NCBI RefSeq assembly: GCF_004168255.1
Contig: NZ_SEWG01000001.1
Span: 372,001-436,000, forward strand
Reading direction: 5' to 3'
Source: Mucilaginibacter terrigena
GTDB taxonomy: Bacteria > Bacteroidota > Bacteroidia > Sphingobacteriales > Sphingobacteriaceae
Length of the DNA: 64,000 nucleotides
Shown piece by piece: positions 1-9,153 of this stretch. The stretch's first letter is position 1. Each line of letters opens with the position of its first letter. The position numbers and the translations under genes were made by a program. A model generated the notes under the pieces. That model ran no database searches, had not been told where the DNA came from, and saw only the letters and a list, made by a program, of their open reading frames with translations.

Positions 1-80
1 ATGCCGGTAGCAAATTTGTAAACGATTTTGTAGCTACATGGACTAAAGTAATGAACCTGGACAGGTTTGATCTGAAATAG
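1..80 (+). CDS. katG: Catalase-peroxidase KatG, C-terminal fragment
   Basis: The open frame enters from the left edge (first full codon at base 3) and stops at TAG 78-80. Its last residues read KFVNDFVATWTKVMNLDRFD followed by LK. This matches the strongly conserved C-terminal end of bifunctional catalase-peroxidases, haem enzymes that remove hydrogen peroxide. Only about 25 residues are present, so the active site lies outside the window. A hairpin terminator follows 24 bases after the stop. The assignment rests on the C-terminal signature alone. Confidence 0.85.
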   Translation, partial: AGSKFVNDFVATWTKVMNLDRFDLK

Positions 81-103
81 TCATATGATCTCCAGTCAAA
101 AAA

Positions 104-129
104 AAGGCACCATTACGGTGCCTTTTTTA
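104..129. terminator. Bidirectional intrinsic terminator
   Basis: GGCACC (106-111), a 5-base loop and GGTGCC (117-122) form a perfect 6-bp stem. A run of A precedes it and a run of T follows, so it can terminate both katG on the plus strand and the convergent gene on the minus strand. Confidence 0.8.
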
Positions 130-780
130 TTGATCCGCAGAAGCCTTTTCTATTAAATATTTCATCAGCTCTGCGGCCGATGATAAGGCAGGGCCTGCCA
201 TTGGGTCGGCAAACAAAACGTCTATAGGCCCTTCGCCAAAGTACAGTCCGTCCGAAACAAGAAAGGTTATCCTCACCATGTTCTTTTTTGGAGGTAGTAA
301 CCTTGGCTTATCCCACGGGCCTATCTGGTTTACAATAGCTAAACTATCATTAAATAATCTGTTTGTTAATTCATTTGAAGCAGTATCACTTGTTTCCCAA
401 ATGATCATTTTACCGGTTTGATTAATGTACCGTGCCGTGCCATCCCTAAAAGAAGCCAGTACATCAAGTCCACCATCCAGCCCTATCTCCAAAATTACAC
501 CAAGTAGCTCCTTTTTATTACTTGCTTGCCCGTTGTTTGTTAATTTATTATAAGCCAATATTTTGACCCTTGATGGCGTGATGATATCGGCGATGATCTT
601 TTCAAGGTCAGCTTTGTTAGCAGTTTCCGCATATAATATATCCCAAGGATAGATGTCGGCCTGCTGGTTGTTGTTTCTGTAAAGATCGGGGTTGTCGCCG
701 AATAGTAATTCGTATACTAAATTGGTGGAGGGGTCTTTATAAGGTTTGGTTTGTGTTTTAAAAATGTCAAATATTCCCAT
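127..780 (-). CDS. Uncharacterised protein with MGIFDIFK-type N-terminus
   Basis: I do not recognise the family. The protein is soluble, about 217 residues, with no signal peptide or membrane segment. I start it at the internal ATG (778-780) because MGIFDIFK resembles the N-termini of many small cytoplasmic Bacteroidota proteins. An upstream in-frame ATG at 811-813 would add 11 polar residues. The C-terminal third contains a glycine/proline-rich stretch (DGLYFGEGPIDVLFADP) followed by an amphipathic helix. It converges on katG through a shared terminator and is divergent from the Na+/H+ antiporter gene. No function is assigned. Confidence 0.6.
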   Translation of the reverse strand: MGIFDIFKTQTKPYKDPSTNLVYELLFGDNPDLYRNNNQQADIYPWDILYAETANKADLEKIIADIITPSRVKILAYNKLTNNGQASNKKELLGVILEIGLDGGLDVLASFRDGTARYINQTGKMIIWETSDTASNELTNRLFNDSLAIVNQIGPWDKPRLLPPKKNMVRITFLVSDGLYFGEGPIDVLFADPMAGPALSSAAELMKYLIEKASADQ

Positions 781-853
781 ATCAGCTTTATTGTTATGTT
801 TAGTAACGTTCATAAAACTATTTAAAAAAAACTAACAATTATAAGCGCAATGA

Positions 854-861
854 TAACTTTG
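854..861 (+). promoter_or_regulatory. Bacteroidota -7 box (TAACTTTG) for the antiporter gene
   Basis: TAACTTTG fits the TAnnTTTG consensus and ends 10 bases before the ATG at 872, giving a very short leader. No good TTTG -33 box is seen at the expected distance, so the call rests on the -7 element. Confidence 0.5.
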
Positions 862-871
862 TGAAACCCTG

Positions 872-2119
872 ATGGAAAATTACACCATTATATTAGTGAT
901 CATGGCCCTGATGATAGGGGTATGCGGTATTGCCGATAAATTGAAGGTACCGATACCTGTATTATTATTATTGGCGGGGATAGGTGTCGGCTTTATGCCG
1001 GCGATGCCGGGAATATTGTTGAACCCCGAGATCATCATGCTGCTTTTTTTGCCCCCTTTATTATATGATGCCGCGTTCAATATCTCGTTTAAGGATTTTA
1101 AAACCAACAGTAACACAATAGGCGCGCTGGCTATTGGGCTGGTATTTATGACAACGGCCGGTATTGCGGTTATCGCCCATTACCTTATAGCCGGGATGAC
1201 GTGGCCGCTGGCTTTTGTATTAGGCGCTATACTTTCTGCTACCGATGCTGTGGCCGCAGTGGGTATTACCAAAGGCCTGGGCTTGCCACATAAAACAGTA
1301 ACTATACTGGAAGGCGAAAGCCTGGTTAATGATGCATCTGCATTGGTAGCGTATCGTTTTGCGGTAGCCGCGGTTACGGGCGTTGTATTTGTATTCTGGC
1401 AGGCATCGTTACAGTTCGCAGCAGTTTTAGGCGGAGGTTTCCTGGTTGGGCTTATAATGTCTGCACTACTGGCTTATACGCTTCGGTATTTCCGTACTAA
1501 CCCTATGGTTGTGGCCAGCCTGTTGCTGTTGATGCCTTTTGTAACTTATCTTATCGCCGAAAATTACCATGTATCGGGGGTGATAGCAGTTGTTGTATTG
1601 GGCCTGGGGATGTCGCGCTTAAGCCGCGAGAAATTTCCTGAAAAATTCAAAGAACGATCGCGGCATTTTTGGGAGGTGATCACTTTTTTGATAAACGGAT
1701 TAATATTTCTGTTGATAGGCCTGCAGTTCCCTTTAGTATTAAAACGTATGGCTACCACACAGATCTGGCCTTTTATAGGTTATGCGGCTGTTATTACTAT
1801 TGTAACGATAGCTATCCGGATGGTAAGGGTGTACCTGCAACAGTTTAATCTGCAAAAAGCCTTCCGGGGAAAGCGTAAGGTTAGTGAAGAGGCTTTGTTT
1901 GATTCGAGGACGAGTTTTATCATCAGTTGGTCGGGTATGCGGGGCATAGTTTCTTTGGCAATTGCCATTGGCTTACCGGTTACCATGGAGAACGGAACGC
2001 CTTTCCCGATGCGTAACGAGATCGTTTTCCTTTCCATAGCTGTAGTGCTGCTATCATTACTGGGGCAGGGCCTGACACTGCCATGGATAGTTAAAAAACT
2101 GGGACGTGAAACCGCCTGA
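872..2119 (+). CDS. Na+/H+ antiporter, CPA1 (NhaP) family
   Basis: An inner-membrane cation/proton exchanger of 415 residues made almost wholly of about twelve hydrophobic segments. The signature ESLVNDASAL near residue 150 contains the Asn-Asp pair that binds the ion in the CPA1 family. A second conserved stretch, SWSGMRGIVSLA, lies near residue 350. The protein ends soon after the last helix and lacks the long cytosolic C-terminal domain of YjcE-type relatives. It is transcribed alone: a -7 box lies just upstream and a hairpin terminator follows 10 bases after the stop. Likely role is pH and sodium homeostasis; ion preference cannot be read from sequence. Confidence 0.9.
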   Translation: MENYTIILVIMALMIGVCGIADKLKVPIPVLLLLAGIGVGFMPAMPGILLNPEIIMLLFLPPLLYDAAFNISFKDFKTNSNTIGALAIGLVFMTTAGIAVIAHYLIAGMTWPLAFVLGAILSATDAVAAVGITKGLGLPHKTVTILEGESLVNDASALVAYRFAVAAVTGVVFVFWQASLQFAAVLGGGFLVGLIMSALLAYTLRYFRTNPMVVASLLLLMPFVTYLIAENYHVSGVIAVVVLGLGMSRLSREKFPEKFKERSRHFWEVITFLINGLIFLLIGLQFPLVLKRMATTQIWPFIGYAAVITIVTIAIRMVRVYLQQFNLQKAFRGKRKVSEEALFDSRTSFIISWSGMRGIVSLAIAIGLPVTMENGTPFPMRNEIVFLSIAVVLLSLLGQGLTLPWIVKKLGRETA

Positions 2120-2125
2120 CAAGCA

Positions 2126-2150
2126 AAAAGCCACCCCTAAGGGTGGCTTT
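2126..2150. terminator. Intrinsic terminator between convergent genes
   Basis: GCCACCC (2130-2136), a 4-base loop and GGGTGGC (2141-2147) make a perfect 7-bp stem. The minus-strand reading is followed by a run of five T, the plus-strand reading by TTT. It separates the antiporter gene from the DUF4397 lipoprotein gene. Confidence 0.75.
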
Positions 2151-2169
2151 GAAAATTATTAACCGCTGT

Positions 2170-3090
2170 TTACTTATTGGTATAAAAGGTAATACCCGGT
2201 GCATTAAAATATATTTCGGGCAGGCGGGTGGCAGGGTCGGTAGTAGGCAGTTTTGGCCTGGCCGATGCCTTTAACAGGATGGAAGTGCCGGGTACCGCAT
2301 AGTCAGCAGCAAGGCCCCTGCCTACAATGGTATAATATCTGCCGGGGGCCAATGGTATATCCGGAGTAATGGTTCCAAAAGTAATAGCAGTGCCGTTTAA
2401 GGTCATCTGGAATTTATAATTTGTTGTGCTGGTAGGGTTAACATCTACCGGTACAAAATCTGTTACCGTGCCATAATTAGTATTGGTGATAACGGTTTGC
2501 TGTGTAACCACGGTACCGTTGGCTAAGGTGTAAGTAGCAGTAAGGTCTACCGCGCCGCCGTTGGGCACCATATGCGCAAAGCGTACAAAGGCCTTATTGG
2601 CTATAGGGGCCGGAAACTTATCTTCAACAACCTTAACGGTTAAGCCATCGGCTGCATTGCCGCCCGGCAGGCCCATTAAAAATGCCGAATAAGCCGAGCC
2701 ATCTGCAGTGCTCTGTGTTGCTTCGCCAATAACGGTTTCGGGTGCAACAGTTTGCGGGCTTTTTAATACCGGTGCCGATGTTGCTGCCGTAAATTTAATG
2801 GCGGTACTACCGGCCGGTACAGATAGATAATTAAGCCCCGGGAAAACCGATAAATAGCTAAAACCGGTTGTTATAGCGGTTACGATTTCGTTATCGGTTA
2901 CAGAATACACCGTTGTTGCCGATACCTTGGTGCCGTTAATAAAGCCGTTAACCGCGGGCACACCCGGTGCCGCATGTATCAGTTTAATTTTTGCGCCGTT
3001 TACGATATCGCCCTGTTGGGTGATATTGGTTTTTGTACAGCCCGCCATAATTAAAAGCAGGCCGCATGCCGTATATATAATTTTTTTCAT
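2170..3090 (-). CDS. DUF4397-domain lipoprotein
   Basis: A secreted lipoprotein of 306 residues. Residues 1-18 form a lipoprotein signal peptide with the lipobox LIMAGC (Cys18). The rest is rich in Thr, Ala and Val beta-strands. The segments KIKLIHAAPGVPAVNGFING and, later, FVRFAHMVPNGGAVDLT are the 'hAaP...vdv' repeats typical of the DUF4397 family, which folds as beta-sandwich modules. It is the last gene of the susC-susD operon, 12 bases after the susD stop, so it is probably a surface accessory of that uptake system. Substrate unknown. Confidence 0.8.
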   Translation of the reverse strand: MKKIIYTACGLLLIMAGCTKTNITQQGDIVNGAKIKLIHAAPGVPAVNGFINGTKVSATTVYSVTDNEIVTAITTGFSYLSVFPGLNYLSVPAGSTAIKFTAATSAPVLKSPQTVAPETVIGEATQSTADGSAYSAFLMGLPGGNAADGLTVKVVEDKFPAPIANKAFVRFAHMVPNGGAVDLTATYTLANGTVVTQQTVITNTNYGTVTDFVPVDVNPTSTTNYKFQMTLNGTAITFGTITPDIPLAPGRYYTIVGRGLAADYAVPGTSILLKASARPKLPTTDPATRLPEIYFNAPGITFYTNK

Positions 3091-3102
3091 GTCTGTTTTT
3101 GC

Positions 3103-4677
3103 TTATGGTAATACAAACCATGGTTTTTTAGTATGATAATCAGGGTCGAGCGCGCCAATGAGCTTAAGCGCCGGGATATTCCAGATATATTCTGAATTAT
3201 ATCGTGGCCTTAACAGGTACACTTGTTTGCCCCCGTTATCAGGGTAAATAGTAGTTGGCTTAACATACCCCTGAAATATATTCTGATCGTATTCGTATCT
3301 CCGCATATCTGACCATGCCTCGGGCGCGCCCCATACAAACAGGGAGATGTATTTTTGCTGTAAAATATCGCTCAACTGTAACGAAGCGGCATCCTGGCGC
3401 ACGGCAGGGCCTGTTAAGTACGCAGTTTTGGCACTTTCTGAAATGTAGTTTTGTGTGCCCGTTAACGAACTGCCGATAGGCGGGTTACTTGCAAAATCAA
3501 GCGCGCCTTTGATACCGTTCAGGTAAGCAGTGTGTGCACCATCCTTATCGCCTTTTTTAAACAAGGCCTCGGCTACAAAAAACTGCACTTCCGGATAGGT
3601 CATTAATACACCTCTGGAGTTATCGTTAAAAATATATTTTGCTGATGGCGTGCCCGAGTTGGCTGTGGTAGCGCCTGCCATGGCAGGGATAGCCGTATTG
3701 GCATCGGCGGTGTTAGGGTCGCCCAGCGGAGCAACAACGCCGCGATAGGTGCCATCTTTACTTGCTGTAAGCAACAGGGGCAGGCGCGGATCAAGTGTTT
3801 TGTCCTGCGTTGGCGAGCCTGCCAGTATGCGACCATCAAGCAAACGTACGATATAATCAGACTGCCGGAAACTTGGGATGTTGGCACGTGTTGGCCCCCA
3901 GAAGTTAGCGTCGCCAGATTGCGAACCGGTGCATTGCACGCTGGCGTTATCAGCATTGCTTACAAAAGAACTGTCGGCATATTTCTTAACCAGGTCGGCA
4001 TCAAAGGTGGTTTTGTTGCTTTGGTGCAGCATGTTCTGGGCCAGTATAGCATAAACAAATTTCACCCATTTGGTCCTGTCGCCATAATACATATAATCGC
4101 CTTTGGCCAGGTCGGCAGAGGTGTTGCCATCTGTTTTAATGGCCAGGTTAAGATAATTTAACGCCAATTGGCAATCTTTAACTACTTCGGCGTAAACATA
4201 TTCGGGGCTATCATAATTAAAAGTAAGCTTTGTAGGGTCAAAAGCTTCTTTAACTATCATGTTATTGTATTCGTCGCCGCCGTTTTGCCAGCCCCAGGCA
4301 CGTAATGCCCAGACTACTCCAATGTAATCGTATTTACTTTTGGCCTTAGCGTCCTCCCACATCAGCGTAACGTTTTGGCCAAGGCTGAAATAAACCGTGC
4401 GCCACATTTCGCCGCCCGAGTCGCTGCCGGGTACATAGCCTTCCTGGTCCCAAACGTTGTTGGCGCTGGCCGATCCCCATATCTGCGCGTACTGGCCTAT
4501 GTAGCGGCTATCGTACCAGTTACCGCGGGCCATGCCGGCCAGCATTGGAGGTAGCAGCGTGCTGGCTTCTACACTGGTTGGCGCATTGGGGTTATCATTT
4601 ATATCGATAAATTTTTTGCAACTGCTTGCTATACTAATGGTAAGTAAAGCAGTAAGCGTGTATATAATTTTTTTCAT
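3103..4677 (-). CDS. SusD/RagB-family outer-membrane lipoprotein (SusD-like_2 type)
   Basis: Substrate-binding lipoprotein of 524 residues that caps the SusC porin encoded just upstream. The signal peptide ends in the lipobox IASSC (Cys20). It is followed by KKFIDINDNPNAPTSV, the usual N-terminal signature of the SusD-like_2 subgroup. TPR-like helices (for example FFVAEALFKKGDKDGAHTAY near residue 370) and a C-terminal ALKLIGALDPDYHTKKPWF also fit. The gap to susC is 11 bases, so the two are co-transcribed. No glycoside hydrolase gene is linked, so the ligand could be a peptide or glycan. Confidence 0.92.
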   Translation of the reverse strand: MKKIIYTLTALLTISIASSCKKFIDINDNPNAPTSVEASTLLPPMLAGMARGNWYDSRYIGQYAQIWGSASANNVWDQEGYVPGSDSGGEMWRTVYFSLGQNVTLMWEDAKAKSKYDYIGVVWALRAWGWQNGGDEYNNMIVKEAFDPTKLTFNYDSPEYVYAEVVKDCQLALNYLNLAIKTDGNTSADLAKGDYMYYGDRTKWVKFVYAILAQNMLHQSNKTTFDADLVKKYADSSFVSNADNASVQCTGSQSGDANFWGPTRANIPSFRQSDYIVRLLDGRILAGSPTQDKTLDPRLPLLLTASKDGTYRGVVAPLGDPNTADANTAIPAMAGATTANSGTPSAKYIFNDNSRGVLMTYPEVQFFVAEALFKKGDKDGAHTAYLNGIKGALDFASNPPIGSSLTGTQNYISESAKTAYLTGPAVRQDAASLQLSDILQQKYISLFVWGAPEAWSDMRRYEYDQNIFQGYVKPTTIYPDNGGKQVYLLRPRYNSEYIWNIPALKLIGALDPDYHTKKPWFVLP

Positions 4678-4688
4678 GGGTTATCTGC

Positions 4689-7600
4689 TTATAATTTTAC
4701 TCTTAAACCTAAAGAAATGGTGCGCGGGGTAGCCACCGTTCCATAATCAAAACCGGCTGACCCGGAACCCCTTGTTGATGAGTTGTTACCGTTAACATCC
4801 GGATCGGCACCCGAATAGTTGGTGAGCATGAACACATCTGTAGCAGTAACAAATATGCTTGCGGTTTTAAATACCTTTGATCGCGCCAGCAAACTTTGCG
4901 GCAATGCATAATTCAGTGTAACATCGCGTAACCGCAGCCAGTTGATATCATGCTCCACAAAGTCGGACTCTACAGCGCCCGAATAGTAGGTGTTTTGATA
5001 GTAGGGCGTAACCTGTATGGTATTTACCGTTGGGTTGTCCGAGTTTTCGTTACCATCTTTCAACACACCCTGTATAACGCGGGGCTGCATCCTGTCCAGC
5101 GTGCGGGTACTTAAACCATAACGGGTGAGGAATAATTCGTTGGTGTTGAATACGTCGCCGCCCTTACGTATATCAAACAGGAACGAAAGGTTTAACGATT
5201 TGTAAGTAAACGTATTGCCAAAACCAATTGTAAAATCGGGCTGCCTGTCGCCAACGGTGATAAAGGTATTGTTTGATACCGGCAACCCGCTCGATGGATC
5301 GACCAGTAACTGGCCTTTATTATTGCGTGCGTAGCTGTAGGCTGCAATATTGGTTAAGCTGCTGCCGGGGAATATGCTGGCACGCGCGTTGGCATAAACC
5401 CAGGTATCGGAGTTGTAGTATTCGGGCAAATCGCCAAGGTTAATAACCTTGCCCCGGTTTAGGGTAAAGTTTACAAAAGTGTTCCAGGTAAAGTTTGGCG
5501 TTCTGACGGGTACCCCGGTAAGCTGTGCCTCGATACCACGGTTCCTTATTTCCCCGCCGTTAACAAACTCCAGGATATACCCCGAGCCGTAGCTTATGCG
5601 CGGGTCAAAGATCTGGTCGGTAGCGCGGTACTGGTAAAAGCTGATATCGGCGCCTAAACGGCCTTCAAAAAATTGAAGTTCGGCACCAAAATCAAGCTGG
5701 TAGTCTTTCTCAGGCCTCAGGTTGGGGTTATTACCGGTAACATCGTAAGCAAAACCGCCGCCTGTGGTAGCCTGTTGTATAACGCTCGATTTAATTTTAT
5801 AAGGCGCAAAAGGATCCTTGCCCACCCCCGCATACGAGAACCTTAGTTTACCATAGGATAACACCTTGCTGCCTTTTAGCCCCGGCAATTCGGTAAAGAT
5901 AAAACCTGCTCCAAAAGAAGGATAAAAGAAGCTGTTGTTTTGTGTTCCTGATAAACGTGACGAATAATCCTGCCTGCCGGTAGCGTTTATGGTAAGCATT
6001 TCCTTGTAAACAATACCTAACCGGGCAATTTCGCCAATACGGCGGGTCTCAAAAAAATTGCTTGAGTTACGTTGTGTAGTTGGTGTGGTGTTGTTGATGG
6101 TGTTAAAATCGGGCTGTAAAAACTTTTCACCATAAAAACCATTGATCTGGTCGCGGTTATCGTAGATCTCGGCACCAACAGCCAGCGTAGAACGGAAATC
6201 GCCAAAGGTTTTTTTAAACGTAGCGAATAACGACCCGTTGGTGAGCAGGTTGTTATCATTATAGTTATCAATAATACCGCCTGTAGCAATACCATTTGTG
6301 GCGGCAAAGCTGTTTAAAGGTGAGTTTTGGTATGATGAACTGTACTGGCTTAACAGGTTATTGCCGTTGGTAGTATAAAAATCGACACCAACCAGGGCGC
6401 GTAAGTTTAACCAGCTTGCTGCATCAAAGGACAGGTCTACGTTACCTATCATACGGTTGGTTTTATCGCGGCTGATATTTTTGTGGGCATCCCACAAAGG
6501 GTTGTCATAATCGATAGAGCCTTCTGCCGTAACATTTTTTATGCTTGGCGGCAGCAGGGTGCGGCGGCTTCCATCGGGGTTAAGGTAGTTGCGCACATCA
6601 TCGTTTGTTGGCCATGCCAGCGCGTTGATGTATGTGCCCGAGTTACCTTTGTTAAGCTTACGGTTATCAATATTAAAATAATTGAAGCTTGCACTGCTGC
6701 TGAGTTTTGAACTAAGCTTAGCCGACCCTGCGAGGCGCAGCGAGATCTTATCATTATAAGCTACAGGCAGCACGCCGCCGGTATGCCGGTACTCGGTCGA
6801 GATACGATAGGTAGCAGTTTCGCTGCCGCCCTCAAGCGCCAGATCGTGCTGTTGTGTAAAGCCAGTTTGAAATATATTCTTCAGGTTATCATACGTTTGC
6901 GTACCGGGGGCATAAGCCGGGCCAAAGGCAGTCCTTACCAATGGGTCGAGGTTGCCCGACGAGCCCGGGCCAAAAGTGTTTTGCACCTGGGGGAAACGGT
7001 AAGCCGTAGCAAAGCTGAAGTTGTTATCGTAGGTTAGGGCACCCGCACCGCTTTTACCTTTTTTAGTGGTTATTATAATAGCGCCGCCTGCTGCGTCTGA
7101 CCCGTAAACCGCGGCCGCGTCGGCACCTTTCAGCACGGTAATGTTTTCTATGTCGTCGGGGTTTATGTCGGCAATACGGTTGGTGAAATCCTGCCGGCGG
7201 TTATCGCCGTTTGATGCCAGCGAGCTTTGGCTCAAAGCTTCGTTATTCACCCTGATGCCATCAACCACAAACAGTGGCTGATTGCTGGCGCCTATAGAGG
7301 TGATACCACGCAGCACAATAGATGCCGAAGCGCCCGGCTGACCGCTTGTGCTGGTAATGTTGGCCCCAGCCACGCGGCCTGCCAACGCAGTTACAAAGTT
7401 TTCGCGCTGGGTAGATTGCACTGCCGAGCCTTTTATTACCTGCACGGATGAGGTAAGGTCGCGTTTTTCCTGCCGCACACCAAAGCCTGTGGTAATGGTA
7501 ACCTCCTGCAGGCTTTTTGTATCAGGCTGCAGTTGTACGTTCATAATACTTTCGGCGCCTATGGTACGCTCAACTGCTGTACTGCCTACAAAAGTATAAA

Positions 7601-7814
7601 CCAGTACCTGGCCGGTGGCGGCATTGATAGAATAATGGCCGTTTATATCGGTACTTACTGCAGTGGTAGTACCTTTAATTTTTACTGTTACACCCGGCAT
7701 CGATAGGTTATCTGCGCTTGAGGTGACTGTTCCGGTTATTGTTTTGGTTTGTGCTATTACCTGCAAGGCACAACAATTAACCAACAGAAGAAAGAGGAGT
7801 AGATGTTTCTTCAT
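4689..7814 (-). CDS. SusC/RagA-family TonB-linked outer-membrane transporter
   Basis: Outer-membrane, TonB-dependent import channel of 1041 residues. A signal peptide (to about residue 21, ending VIAQ) is followed by a carboxypeptidase-D regulatory-like domain (about 25-105). The SusC TonB-box region (LQEVTITTGFG), a plug domain (about 115-255, with ADAAAVYGSDAAGGAIIITT) and a 22-strand barrel follow. It ends in an aromatic/charged strand, ISLGLRVKL, as expected for barrel assembly. It has no STN domain and no linked sigma factor, unlike the second SusC in this window. It forms an operon with susD and a DUF4397 lipoprotein. Confidence 0.95.
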   Translation of the reverse strand: MKKHLLLFLLLVNCCALQVIAQTKTITGTVTSSADNLSMPGVTVKIKGTTTAVSTDINGHYSINAATGQVLVYTFVGSTAVERTIGAESIMNVQLQPDTKSLQEVTITTGFGVRQEKRDLTSSVQVIKGSAVQSTQRENFVTALAGRVAGANITSTSGQPGASASIVLRGITSIGASNQPLFVVDGIRVNNEALSQSSLASNGDNRRQDFTNRIADINPDDIENITVLKGADAAAVYGSDAAGGAIIITTKKGKSGAGALTYDNNFSFATAYRFPQVQNTFGPGSSGNLDPLVRTAFGPAYAPGTQTYDNLKNIFQTGFTQQHDLALEGGSETATYRISTEYRHTGGVLPVAYNDKISLRLAGSAKLSSKLSSSASFNYFNIDNRKLNKGNSGTYINALAWPTNDDVRNYLNPDGSRRTLLPPSIKNVTAEGSIDYDNPLWDAHKNISRDKTNRMIGNVDLSFDAASWLNLRALVGVDFYTTNGNNLLSQYSSSYQNSPLNSFAATNGIATGGIIDNYNDNNLLTNGSLFATFKKTFGDFRSTLAVGAEIYDNRDQINGFYGEKFLQPDFNTINNTTPTTQRNSSNFFETRRIGEIARLGIVYKEMLTINATGRQDYSSRLSGTQNNSFFYPSFGAGFIFTELPGLKGSKVLSYGKLRFSYAGVGKDPFAPYKIKSSVIQQATTGGGFAYDVTGNNPNLRPEKDYQLDFGAELQFFEGRLGADISFYQYRATDQIFDPRISYGSGYILEFVNGGEIRNRGIEAQLTGVPVRTPNFTWNTFVNFTLNRGKVINLGDLPEYYNSDTWVYANARASIFPGSSLTNIAAYSYARNNKGQLLVDPSSGLPVSNNTFITVGDRQPDFTIGFGNTFTYKSLNLSFLFDIRKGGDVFNTNELFLTRYGLSTRTLDRMQPRVIQGVLKDGNENSDNPTVNTIQVTPYYQNTYYSGAVESDFVEHDINWLRLRDVTLNYALPQSLLARSKVFKTASIFVTATDVFMLTNYSGADPDVNGNNSSTRGSGSAGFDYGTVATPRTISLGLRVKL

Positions 7815-8114
7815 AAAAGGAGTATTTAAGGTAAATTGGATGAAAAAATGAATGTCAGGAAATATTTATTAATTAACAAATAAAATAACTCTCAAATATT
7901 TCTACAAAGCGGTATTTAACCCTATTTTGAATTAATTGTATCTGCTTTGTTACTTTATAGTAAACTGATAGACTATATGGAGAAAATGGTGGGTTGTAGA
8001 TAACGAGGGGATTCGAAAATTCCTTTGGAAAACTATACGGTTGTATAGAAGCATCGCAGGGTTTGGGACATAAATCCGGGCAGTGTACCTTCGGCATTTA
8101 ATGGAGTGATATGC

Positions 8115-8148
8115 CCTCGCAGGATCCACAATGTGAGACTCTGCGAGG
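8115..8148. repeat. CGCAG-type dispersed hairpin, copy 1
   Basis: CCTCGCAG (8115-8122) and CTGCGAGG (8141-8148) are perfect inverted arms around a core containing CCACAATGTGAGA. The same design, with CCACGATGTGAGA in the core, recurs at 60741-60768 and, with another loop, at 60697-60724. Confidence 0.7.
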
Positions 8149-8187
8149 ATAAGAGGAGATTTTAATGTGCTGCGCAGTCGCCCGGCT

Positions 8188-8279
8188 CCTGCCGGGTGAC
8201 TATTATTATAAGGCCTCTGGCCGCACAGTTTGAGTTAAGATGGCAAGATAGATGCCGCCGATAGCCGTCACCCGGCAGG
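8188..8279. repeat. 13-bp inverted repeat with nested hairpin
   Basis: CCTGCCGGGTGAC (8188-8200) is perfectly inverted as GTCACCCGGCAGG (8267-8279). Its left arm also takes part in a compact hairpin, CCCGGC-TCCT-GCCGGG (8181-8196). The pair lies downstream of the VOC gene and could act as a terminator or be another palindromic intergenic repeat. Confidence 0.65.
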
Positions 8280-8288
8280 GCAAGGGCC

Positions 8289-8654
8289 CTATTTATTAAA
8301 CTCCCCAAAGTGCCAAAGGATGCCCGATGGGTCGTGCACAAAGCATTCTTTACCCCATGATTCGGCCCTTACGGGAGTAAGGCGCGCATATTTGTATTTG
8401 TCGGTAATATTTAGCGCTACAAGTTCACGCCAAAACCTTTCTACGTCGTCAACTTCCATAAAAAGCATGGTATTATCTATCCAGTCTTTTACGTAAGCAT
8501 CCTGCAGGTAAAAACTTAGCGCACCGCTTTTAAATACGCACATATCGTGTGATAATACGGTTTCTTCAAAACCCAGGTCACGGTAAAAACTGCGCGATAA
8601 GTTGTAATCTTTTGCGCCTATAAACGGGCGAAGGGATATGCCTTTGTGTTCCAT
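8289..8654 (-). CDS. VOC (glyoxalase/bleomycin-resistance) superfamily protein
   Basis: A 121-residue cytoplasmic protein with the vicinal-oxygen-chelate fold. The N-terminal LRPFIGAKDYNLSRSFYRDL and the C-terminal CFVHDPSGILWHFGEF are typical of the family's paired beta-alpha-beta-beta-beta modules. I start at ATG 8652-8654 (MEHKGISLRPF), one base after the stop of the upstream gene. A longer frame would overlap that gene and adds no conserved sequence. Members include metal-dependent enzymes and antibiotic-binding proteins; the substrate here is unknown. It is probably co-transcribed with the upstream lipoprotein gene. Confidence 0.8.
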   Translation of the reverse strand: MEHKGISLRPFIGAKDYNLSRSFYRDLGFEETVLSHDMCVFKSGALSFYLQDAYVKDWIDNTMLFMEVDDVERFWRELVALNITDKYKYARLTPVRAESWGKECFVHDPSGILWHFGEFNK

Positions 8655-8655
8655 G

Positions 8656-9144
8656 CTATTTGTTATTTTTCTTTGCCTCGGCAAATTTTCTATTAAGTAT
8701 CGCCTTTAACTGCCTGGTTTTATCAGATAATTGGCTCCAATCGCAAACCGAAGAATACCGGCCGGATAATTCGTATTGCCCGTAATTGATCTTCAAGTTT
8801 AACGAACCGACAAAATCTGTACAGAATTTTTCTGTTTTAACAGGATGTACTATAAGGTCTTTCATTATGTACGCAAGCGTGTCATTTTCAGCGTTGGTGA
8901 AATTTACACGCAAAGTATCTTGTTTAAACGTTTTCTTTTGCGGGGCGAAAAAAGAGCCCCGGTGATACACAATTACATAGCCCGGATCTGTGTTGTTTTG
9001 AATGAAATATCCAACGTCCTTTTCGTCTACAATAGTTAATCTTTGCCATGGTACACTGTCCTTTAAATCAATGGTTGTTGGTTTTGATTTGCATCCAAAC
9101 ATACAGCATAAAATTAAAGGAAGTATAAAAGGGCTCTTTTTCAT
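8656..9144 (-). CDS. Hypothetical lipoprotein
   Basis: A 162-residue protein with a clear lipoprotein signal peptide: MKKSPF start, hydrophobic core and lipobox CMFGC (Cys18). The mature part is polar with several beta-strand-like segments and a basic C-terminal helix. It contains two further Cys, in TEKFCTDF and SSVCDW. I do not recognise the family. It sits 9 bases after the exonuclease gene and one base before the VOC gene, so it belongs to the pbpC-exonuclease-lipoprotein-VOC run on the minus strand. Confidence 0.7.
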   Translation of the reverse strand: MKKSPFILPLILCCMFGCKSKPTTIDLKDSVPWQRLTIVDEKDVGYFIQNNTDPGYVIVYHRGSFFAPQKKTFKQDTLRVNFTNAENDTLAYIMKDLIVHPVKTEKFCTDFVGSLNLKINYGQYELSGRYSSVCDWSQLSDKTRQLKAILNRKFAEAKKNNK

Positions 9145-9153
9145 AATGGTGAA

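Larger units (their letters stand above)
7815..8288. other. 474-bp gene-free stretch upstream of the first susC
   Basis: It should hold the susC promoter near 7815-7950, which is very AT-rich. The rest carries two palindromic repeats (8115-8148 and 8188-8279). A 74-codon minus-strand frame at 7873-8097 has unusual composition and no recognisable signature, so I do not call it a gene. Confidence 0.6.

Noticed and set aside
7873..8097. 74-codon minus-strand frame upstream of the first susC
   Set aside because: Composition is Cys/Pro/Tyr-rich with no recognisable signature, it lies in a promoter and repeat region, and nothing supports a start.
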